Source: Bacteroidota bacterium (GTDB lineage Bacteria > Bacteroidota > Bacteroidia > B-17B0 > Aurantibacillaceae). Taken from it: 49,215 bases of DNA. Where the stretch lies: assembly GCA_025363015.1 (NCBI GenBank), contig JANYEQ010000061.1, positions 1 to 49,215 of the forward strand. The letters run 5' to 3'. The position numbers were made by a program, and so were the translations under genes. The notes beneath the pieces are model-generated. The model saw only the letters and a program-made list of their open reading frames with translations, did no database searches and was not told the origin of the DNA. Positions 43,939 through 49,215 of the stretch are shown one piece after another. Numbering within the stretch: the first letter of the stretch is position 1; every line of letters starts with the position of its first letter.

Positions 43939-45225
43939 TTACTTGCATTTGTAACAATCGTTCATTGATTTATTAGTTTGGTAACGAGCATCTCTTGCTA
44001 ATTTTAGTAAAGGTGTAAAATGGTGCTTATCGATTTGTTCTCCTAGTAAAATTTGTTTGGGATGTAAACCATATAAGCTTTTCGGGTATCTAATTTCATT
44101 GTTGTAATATAGAAATTCCTCCAAAGTATTAAGTAAATCGCTGGTAGTTATAAAAATTCTGTTTTTAGCGAATTGATTTTTAAAAATGCTAAATGAACTT
44201 TCTACTTCATTATTAGTAAACATAAAACCATTTTCGCCAACGGTTTTTTTGTAAACTAAATGTGATTGAGAAACTTCATCTATCCAATTTAAAACCTCAC
44301 CCTTATTTTCTGTTCCTTTATCCGATACAATGTTTATTGCTTTTGTTAAATCATAAAGATGGTGTTTTTCAAAAGTTTCTTTTAGAACCTTGGCAATAAA
44401 TTCAGATTTTCCGTTGGCAACAATGGCAAAATGTAAAATAGCTTTAGAAAAATTGTCTTTTACAAAAACTATCCTGTGATAACCATCTTTAATTGTATTT
44501 ATAAAAGTTGTGTCAATGTGCAGATACTCAAAACACCGGGTACTTCTAAAAATATTTGTTGATAAGCTGGGTTTTGAAATAGTACTTTTTAAATCAACTA
44601 AAAGGGCAGCGTATTTGTAAAATGAAGAAAGGGAGCAATGAATTAAATTACTATTCATTAAATTATAATACACTGTTACTTTTGGTAAAAATGTATAAGG
44701 TAAATTTTCAAAAGCATTTCTTATTATAGAGAACTCCTTGAGTGTTAATTGAAAAGGATGTTTTTTTAAACAAAAGTGAAAAGGAGTATGCTTACAATAT
44801 TTTTTATTCTTCCATGAATAAAATTGTTGTGTGGAAATTGAAAATAACTTGCAAGCTTTAAGTAAGCCAATTTTTGGCTTTAAGTAATCAATAGAAGAAG
44901 TAATTTGGGTATAATTTTTACGCATTACTTTTTTAAAATCTAAGCATTGCTCTTGTATGAAGCAAAAGCATTTTAGTATTTTTAAAACAGCCCGCAAGCA
45001 TTTAAAAGTAAATTTATGTTGTTGTATTTTAAAAAAATCAGCTTGTTCATTATTGAACACACTAAACCAATCGTTACCAAACAGCTCATCTTTTTTTATA
45101 GTTTGCCAATAAAAAATTGTGGTTTTTGGAATTTGTTTAATCTGTTCTTTGCTTAATTGATTTGTGAAATAAAAGTAAAGTACTAAAGGGTGATAGTTTC
45201 TTTTAGTATGTTTGGAAATTTTCAT
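43939..45225 (-). CDS. DDE (rve-type) transposase, unfamiliar subgroup
   Basis: A 428-residue single-frame transposase. An N-terminal HTH-like part (about 6-45, QIPKTTIFYW) and a second (about 115-145, ISTQQFYSW) bind DNA. The retroviral-integrase-like core has HIDTTFI (D238), VSDKGTEN (D302) and NNEVESSF (E340 or E342), a DDE triad with about 37-39 residues between the second D and E. HPKQILLGE and LARDARYQT near the end are conserved-looking. A Cys-rich ending (NDCYKCK) is unusual. It resembles IS3/IS481-like rve transposases but is not a member I can name; I found no terminal inverted repeats. It appears intact. Confidence 0.82.
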   Translation of the reverse strand: MKISKHTKRNYHPLVLYFYFTNQLSKEQIKQIPKTTIFYWQTIKKDELFGNDWFSVFNNEQADFFKIQQHKFTFKCLRAVLKILKCFCFIQEQCLDFKKVMRKNYTQITSSIDYLKPKIGLLKACKLFSISTQQFYSWKNKKYCKHTPFHFCLKKHPFQLTLKEFSIIRNAFENLPYTFLPKVTVYYNLMNSNLIHCSLSSFYKYAALLVDLKSTISKPSLSTNIFRSTRCFEYLHIDTTFINTIKDGYHRIVFVKDNFSKAILHFAIVANGKSEFIAKVLKETFEKHHLYDLTKAINIVSDKGTENKGEVLNWIDEVSQSHLVYKKTVGENGFMFTNNEVESSFSIFKNQFAKNRIFITTSDLLNTLEEFLYYNNEIRYPKSLYGLHPKQILLGEQIDKHHFTPLLKLARDARYQTNKSMNDCYKCK

Positions 45226-45342
45226 TAAAAGGATAAAACAGTTATTTACGAAATAATTTTAAGAACGCAACGTCTTCTTTAATTAGGTACGATACTAAAT
45301 TATGTAATAAACAGATAAAAGTCAGCAGTTCTTATAAAATAA

Positions 45343-45432
45343 ATGGAAGCACAAATACAATCAGCCACGCGTAAAACCTACGATACCCGGATAAAATATC
45401 TAGCAAGAAGGGGATTATTGCCTACCAGTTGA
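45343..45432 (+). pseudogene. fragment of a transposase N-terminus
   Basis: A 29-codon stretch with RKTYDTRIKYLARRGLLPTS, then a stop. The pattern T-[KR]-[KR]-x-Y-x-x-x-[IV]-x-Y matches the start of the transposase at 43939-45225 (TKRNYHPLVLYFYFTNQL). It is therefore probably the remnant of a second element of the same kind in opposite orientation. Downstream sequence in this frame is not recognisable. Confidence 0.5.
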
Positions 45433-45520
45433 TATATACTCCTTCTAAACGAAAATAACTTTGCCAAAAGCCAATTGCAGGATGTTTTTCCACCATTTCT
45501 TTTAATTCATCTAGTAAGGC
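45422..45520 (-). pseudogene. fragment of an IS3-family OrfB transposase
   Basis: Reading the minus strand gives ELKEMVEKHPAIGFWQSYFRLE and GVYINW then stop, the pattern at the start of IS3-family OrfB proteins (helical segment ending in HPxxG, then a Y-I-N stretch before KRV). Only about 32 residues remain. It overlaps the plus-strand fragment by 11 bases, showing a joint between two dead elements. Confidence 0.55.
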
Positions 45521-45540
45521 CTATTCATTTGTGATGAGAT

Positions 45541-46722
45541 TTAAGAAGAGCAAAAAGTTTGATAATATGTGTCAATAGTTTTTGAATATTCCAAAGCATA
45601 ATCAAGCAGTTCCTTTTTTATGTTTTTTGAGTTTTGAGCAAATTCAATCAACTCGTCCATTGTTGCAGATCCTTGCCTCGAACTGCTTCTCATGTTGTTC
45701 CAGGCAAATATCCCGCCTAAATCTTCTAACAAATTCGTCATTTTTTTATTTTGTTCAACAAACAGTCGATGATCAATTTTATCGGCGGAAGGTTGCAGAT
45801 GTTTGAGTAAATAATTTTGGTGGTTAATGTTTATACTGCTTAATAGGGCAGGAGGATTGGCCAGAACACGTCGTTGAATTTCTGAAATCCGGTCTGCTTC
45901 ACTTGTCCACTCGGGTTGTTTGGTTTTGATGTTTTTAGTTAAACAAGACGGCCTCGCTTCTTTAATATCTAAAAAATGAAAAGAATCCGTTTCTCCTATT
46001 TTTTCAATTAAAACAATATATCTGTTGAGCCCAAGGCTTGATGTTCCTGCAATTCTAAAAGCAACGTCTTTGACTTTATAAGCATTTGCACCAAATTTTT
46101 GAGCCGACCATTTGTTTAATGCGTCAATAACTTGTTGTTTTTCTGCATTAGAAACAGTGCTTGTATGCTTGTTGTTAATCAGAAGTTTTAATTCTCCGTT
46201 TTTCTTTATCGTTTTTGTTCTTAAAAAATCTTTTCTTTTTCTTTCAGTTGCGTTTTCCAATAAATTCTTTATTTCTCCACGCGAAGTATCCTTTTCAACA
46301 ATATGTATATAGCCCTTTTGCAATTCATTAAAGTAAGTATTTAAGAATACGGAACATTGTTCAGTCGCTTCTTTTTTATTAAACTTAAGATTTTGGGCAG
46401 CGATGTAAATACAACAAAGCATTCTTACAATATCTAGCAGGCATGAACCAAGTATGCATTCATCAAAATCATTTATGTTAAAATAAATAATACCATTATT
46501 ACCTTTATAACTGCCAAAATTTTCTAAATGAAGATCGCCGCAAAGCCAAGTTTTAGGCCCGTTAAACAGAAAGGAGTTTTTAGGAATTTCTTCATAAAAA
46601 ATATGAGTGGTGGCTCTAAAAAAACTGTATTTGTCAGCTTTCATCGCTTGATATTTAAGCTTTAGCAATAAGGGATTCCGCCCTTTATTAAAAAGTTCTA
46701 TTTGCGCTTTAATATCACTCAT
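45541..46722 (-). CDS. DUF2252 family protein (kinase-like fold)
   Basis: A 393-residue protein. The family signature is clear: TWLCGDLHLENFG (about 59-71), then YFNINDFDECILGSCLLDIVRM (about 80-101), a phosphotransferase-like core with HxEN and DFD motifs. Downstream blocks include AFRIAGTSSLGLNRY and YLLKHLQPSADK. Function is unknown; the fold resembles aminoglycoside-phosphotransferase/kinase proteins. It is shorter than many members (about 430). It lies 16 bp after the mgtC-like gene and is probably its operon partner. Nothing seems broken. The location beyond the integrase fragment suggests it may have come with the accessory region. Confidence 0.85.
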   Translation of the reverse strand: MSDIKAQIELFNKGRNPLLLKLKYQAMKADKYSFFRATTHIFYEEIPKNSFLFNGPKTWLCGDLHLENFGSYKGNNGIIYFNINDFDECILGSCLLDIVRMLCCIYIAAQNLKFNKKEATEQCSVFLNTYFNELQKGYIHIVEKDTSRGEIKNLLENATERKRKDFLRTKTIKKNGELKLLINNKHTSTVSNAEKQQVIDALNKWSAQKFGANAYKVKDVAFRIAGTSSLGLNRYIVLIEKIGETDSFHFLDIKEARPSCLTKNIKTKQPEWTSEADRISEIQRRVLANPPALLSSININHQNYLLKHLQPSADKIDHRLFVEQNKKMTNLLEDLGGIFAWNNMRSSSRQGSATMDELIEFAQNSKNIKKELLDYALEYSKTIDTYYQTFCSS

Positions 46723-46738
46723 AAAAAATAGTTTCCAT

Positions 46739-47362
46739 TTAAAATTCCAATTCTTTTATTTCTTTATCTTTAAGAAGCTCCTTTAAAAATAATTTGTGAT
46801 TTTCTTCAGACCCTGTGGCGTTCCATATTCCAGAAATTTGATTTCCGATAAGATGTTTTTTTTCTCTTTCAGCCTTTAGGTTAAATTTAATAAATAGCTC
46901 GTCATATTTGTCGATTGAATGTTCTTGGAATACATTCACAATTTTGTATCTTCTGATATGGTGAGCTTTGTCAATTATATTTTGCAGCCAAATAAAAGCA
47001 TACAATACAATAAGAACCAATAATGCGGCTATTAATGAAAAGGCAAAATATCCCGCCCCAATGCCCATTCCAAGTGCAGCCGAAGCCCATATTGTAGTTG
47101 CTGTTGTTAAGCCCGTTACCCGATTTTCAAAACGAAAAATTGCACCAGCACCAATAAAACCAATTCCAGTAATAATATTTGCGGCGATACGGTCTGGATT
47201 TAAACCTCCTATCTCAATAGAAAATATAGTAAAAAGTGTAGAGCCAACACATATTAATATGATAGTTCGAAAACCGGCCGATTTGTTTTTGTACTCACGT
47301 TCTGCACCAATAAGCGCTCCAATAAGAAGCGCGACCATGAGTTTTATAATATTTTCATTCAT
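46739..47362 (-). CDS. MgtC/SapB family inner-membrane protein
   Basis: A 207-residue protein. Four or five membrane helices in the first about 130 residues carry the family blocks LLIGALIGAEREYKNKSAGFRT (12-33), GIGFIGAGAI (about 66-75) and VTGLTTATTIWASAALG (about 82-98). A soluble C-terminal part of about 75 residues follows. MgtC-type proteins help survival at low Mg2+ and bind ATP synthase in some pathogens, but SapB-like members outside those groups have unknown roles. It is followed after 16 bp by DUF2252. The upstream 437 bp is a gene desert. Confidence 0.9.
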   Translation of the reverse strand: MNENIIKLMVALLIGALIGAEREYKNKSAGFRTIILICVGSTLFTIFSIEIGGLNPDRIAANIITGIGFIGAGAIFRFENRVTGLTTATTIWASAALGMGIGAGYFAFSLIAALLVLIVLYAFIWLQNIIDKAHHIRRYKIVNVFQEHSIDKYDELFIKFNLKAEREKKHLIGNQISGIWNATGSEENHKLFLKELLKDKEIKELEF

Positions 47363-47799
47363 ACATTAAATTTAAAAAAAATTGGACCAAACTAGAGCTC
47401 TAAATTAAATAAAAAAAGGTGAATTGGTTTTAAAATAACTCGCAATAACTATCAATAGGTAGCAAATTCTTTTCTTTTCGGAATTCACACAAAACATTAT
47501 TCAGACCTTTGTACTCGATTATCACTTAAGGTTGTGGTGGACTTTAAATGATTATTGGAGAAGTTCTTTGACGTATTGGAAAAAAATTTTTAGGCTTAAT
47601 ACCTTTATTTTAAGTTAATTGTAAAAACTTTGAGAGATGTTTTACAAAATGGAATAAAATCATTACATTTTCTTAACCTTATTTTTTTATGTACAAACTC
47701 AAACCCGCATTCTACAAAGTCATAATTATTTTATCAATTTTAATAGGTTAGGCATTTTGTCTAGATAAAAAAATCTTAAATTTACATAAAATCTTAAAT
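47363..47799. other. gene-poor interval between the divergent mgtC-like and DUF1003 genes
   Basis: No full gene. It holds an inverted repeat TGTAAAA...TTTTACA (about 47621-47647) and a tiny frame at 47689-47752 that reads as a start of a membrane protein (KPAFYKVIIILSILIG) and then stops, possibly a gene remnant. Promoters for the flanking divergent genes are expected, but I see no exact TAnnTTTG. Confidence 0.4.
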
Positions 47800-48228
47800 A
47801 TGAAACACAAAAATAACTGGCACGCAAAGCATGTTGAAAACCAGCCGCTGGGAGATCGCTTGGCTGATTGGGTAGCAAACGGAATGGGTTCCTGGAAGTT
47901 CATCATTGTCCAAACAATTTTGGTATTGCTGTGGATGGCTCTCAATCTTGTTGGTTTTTTTTATCACTGGGATGTTTATCCTTTTATATTGCTGAATCTT
48001 CTTTTCTCCACCCAAGCCGCTTATGCCGCCCCGATTATTATGATGTCTCAAAACAGGCAGAATGAAAGAGACAGATTCCATGCCCATGCAGATTATCAAA
48101 CTAATTTGGAAGCAAAATTGGAAATTGAAGCGTTACAAAAAAGTTTGAATACTATGGAAATCGAAAAATTAGATAAACTTATCAAAATGGTTGAGGAAAT
48201 AAAAAGAGAAATAAATTTAAAAAAATAA
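47800..48228 (+). CDS. DUF1003 family membrane protein
   Basis: A 142-residue protein. The N-terminal GDRLADWVANGMGSWKFIIVQTILVLLWMALN (about 19-50) and PFILLNLLFSTQAAYAAPIIMMSQNRQNERDR (about 63-94) are the DUF1003 signature: two membrane helices, the second ending in the PxIMMSQNRQxxRDR motif. A C-terminal coiled coil (about 100-142) follows. Function unknown. It is divergent from the mgtC-like gene. Such small membrane proteins are often near ion or stress genes, which fits its neighbours only loosely. Confidence 0.9.
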   Translation: MKHKNNWHAKHVENQPLGDRLADWVANGMGSWKFIIVQTILVLLWMALNLVGFFYHWDVYPFILLNLLFSTQAAYAAPIIMMSQNRQNERDRFHAHADYQTNLEAKLEIEALQKSLNTMEIEKLDKLIKMVEEIKREINLKK

Positions 48229-48373
48229 ATAAACTCGGATAAACCTTTTTATTCGCCATTCCTTAAAACTGTTCTAACATTTCTGTTAGCAATGGAATTG
48301 CCCTTTATTTTTTTCAATTTGAATGGTAGAATGGGTAATGTTCAAAATAGAGCTTTTGAATATTAGACCTCTT

Positions 48374-49206
48374 TCATAATTGATAATTGTAGATTCCAGC
48401 TATTAAATTAAGTCTTAGAGTAAAACGTTTCCTTCTATTTCTGTACTTTTCAGCAATAATCCTAAAGATTTTAATTGAACGAATAACATTTTCTACAGTC
48501 ACTCTGCTTGATGATATTCGTTGATTTTCCTTTTTATCAACTTTTGTTAACGGATTTTTCTTACTCCTTTTTTTTGGTATTTCCGTATTTAAGTGTTTTT
48601 TCTGTAAGCCTTGATAACCAGTGTCTACTTGGGCTTTGATGGTTTCATGAATGTATGTTTTACTTTCTTTAAACAACCGATAGTCGTGTTTTCTGCCTTC
48701 AGATTGAATTACGCAAATAATTTTCTTACTCGTTTTATCCACAACTACTTGACTTTTTAACGTGTGTTTTTTCTTTTTGCCTGAATAGTATTTTCGCTGT
48801 TTTTTTTCGGACGTTCAATAGGGCTTTCGGCTACATCTACAAGAACTATTTCAAATGAGTTTGCTTGCTGTAGTACTTTTTTACCCGGCAAATGAAACAA
48901 TTTACTTTTAATCAAAAGCCGTTCAAGGCTTGTAATAATCCGCCAGCATTGAGGCTCACTAATACCGTAGTCCGAACTAATGTGTAAAAAAGTTCGGTAT
49001 TCTCTATAATACATTAACAGCATTAAGAGTTTGTCCTCAATACTTAATTTTGGTTTAGGACCCCGTTTTGCCCCATGTATTTTATGAATAGAGGCTGGCG
49101 CTAAACGCTCAGCTTCTGAACTCATCACTATAAATGTTTCTTTTGAAACACCTGTAAGCCTTTTAAATACAGTTGCTTTATGATTTTTAATTTCTTGCCA
49201 TTTCAT
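48374..49206 (-). CDS. IS5-family transposase made by -1 frameshifting (OrfA 48757-49212, OrfB 48374-48742)
   Basis: The two reading frames are parts of one transposase. OrfA has the DNA-binding part (GAKRGPKPKLSIEDKLLML) and the first catalytic Asp in VLVDVAESPIERPKK. OrfB has the second Asp in AQVDTGYQG and the Glu in VTVENVIRS. Near 48799-48806 the frame must step back by one base; the product then reads through RPKKKQRKYYSGKKKKHT into VVVDKTSKK, the usual IS5 order. From the ATG at 49206 the joined product would be 277 residues (833 bases plus one reread). An ATG is preferred to the TTG at 49212. Confidence 0.83.
48799..48806 (-). other. slippery heptamer for -1 frameshifting in the IS5 transposase
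   Basis: On the minus strand a run of eight A followed by C contains A-AAA-AAC, the standard -1 slippery sequence, at the exact point where OrfA and OrfB meet. A recent single-base loss in the A-run is the alternative explanation. Confidence 0.6.
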
Positions 49207-49215
49207 ACTCAAAAT

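Larger units (their letters stand above)
48364..49215 (-). mobile_element. IS5-family insertion sequence, cut by the window edge
   Basis: A transposase gene fills almost the whole stretch. The likely outer end is at about 48364 (AGACCTCTTTCATAATTG), 10 bases after the transposase stop. The other end lies beyond 49215. The target duplication cannot be checked. It is probably a recent insertion, as the reading frames are intact apart from the probable programmed frameshift. Confidence 0.75.

Noticed and set aside
45361-45400. TACCCGG near 45385 as a possible second attachment site of tRNA-Leu
   Set aside because: Only seven bases match the tRNA 3' end, and in inverse orientation, which is expected by chance.
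47794-48099. 101-residue minus-strand frame over the DUF1003 gene
   Set aside because: It is antisense to a clear DUF1003 coding sequence and shows no domain.

Overview
The window looks like a chromosomal segment of a Bacteroidota bacterium. The evidence is AT-rich DNA with heavy TTA/AAA codon use, almost no Shine-Dalgarno sequences, several promoters of the Bacteroidota TTTG-N18-TAnnTTTG type, a short 288-residue primary sigma factor, a GLPGLI protein, a TonB-receptor-like barrel, and many secreted proteins ending in type IX secretion (T9SS) sorting domains of type A or type B. I cannot name the genus from sequence alone.

Layout. Bases 1-862 hold a small inverted-repeat element (MITE-like, 224-388) and the decayed remains of a gene. 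Bases 863-13882 carry an OprB-like porin, a TonB-receptor-like barrel overlapping a GLPGLI gene, an MsbA-type ABC exporter, a sensor histidine kinase, a small lipoprotein, a secreted cyclophilin, a Spy/CpxP-like protein, a T9SS type B adhesin and a secreted rhodanese-like protein. Bases 13896-23252 hold a T9SS type A protein, an S74 tail-fibre-like protein, pabB and a four-gene minus-strand run (FG-GAP repeat protein, cytochrome/beta-propeller lipoprotein, DCC thiol oxidoreductase, dusB). Bases 23337-30259 hold a PH-like membrane protein, rpoD, a DUF1761 protein and an exopolysaccharide export/polymerisation operon (Wzx-like flippase, two Wzz-like proteins, Wzy/ligase-like protein).

Bases 30577-41932 hold a cysteine-less thioredoxin-fold secreted protein next to a large Ig-repeat T9SS type B protein, dnaB, a Pmp3-tailed lipoprotein behind a palindrome-overlapped promoter, a tiny Lys/Cys-rich exported protein, a PASTA protein, a T9SS type A protein, an RluD-type pseudouridine synthase and an M23/LysM peptidase. 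A YCF48-like lipoprotein and two tRNA genes (Gly-GCC, Leu-UAA) end the core part.

From the 3' end of tRNA-Leu (43374) to the window edge the character changes. There is a truncated tyrosine recombinase 142 bp from the tRNA, a DDE transposase of an unfamiliar type, two overlapping transposase fragments, a DUF2252 + MgtC gene pair, a DUF1003 gene, and an IS5-family element read through a probable -1 frameshift and cut by the window end. This looks like the edge of a degraded integrative element or an IS-rich junction.

I do not see a clear new defence, CRISPR or biosynthetic system. The most interesting leads are the cysteine-less TlpA-like/adhesin pair, the operator-like palindrome on the Pmp3-lipoprotein promoter, the intergenic TGAGTGA motif clusters, the tRNA-Leu junction, and the MITE with its neighbouring pseudogene.
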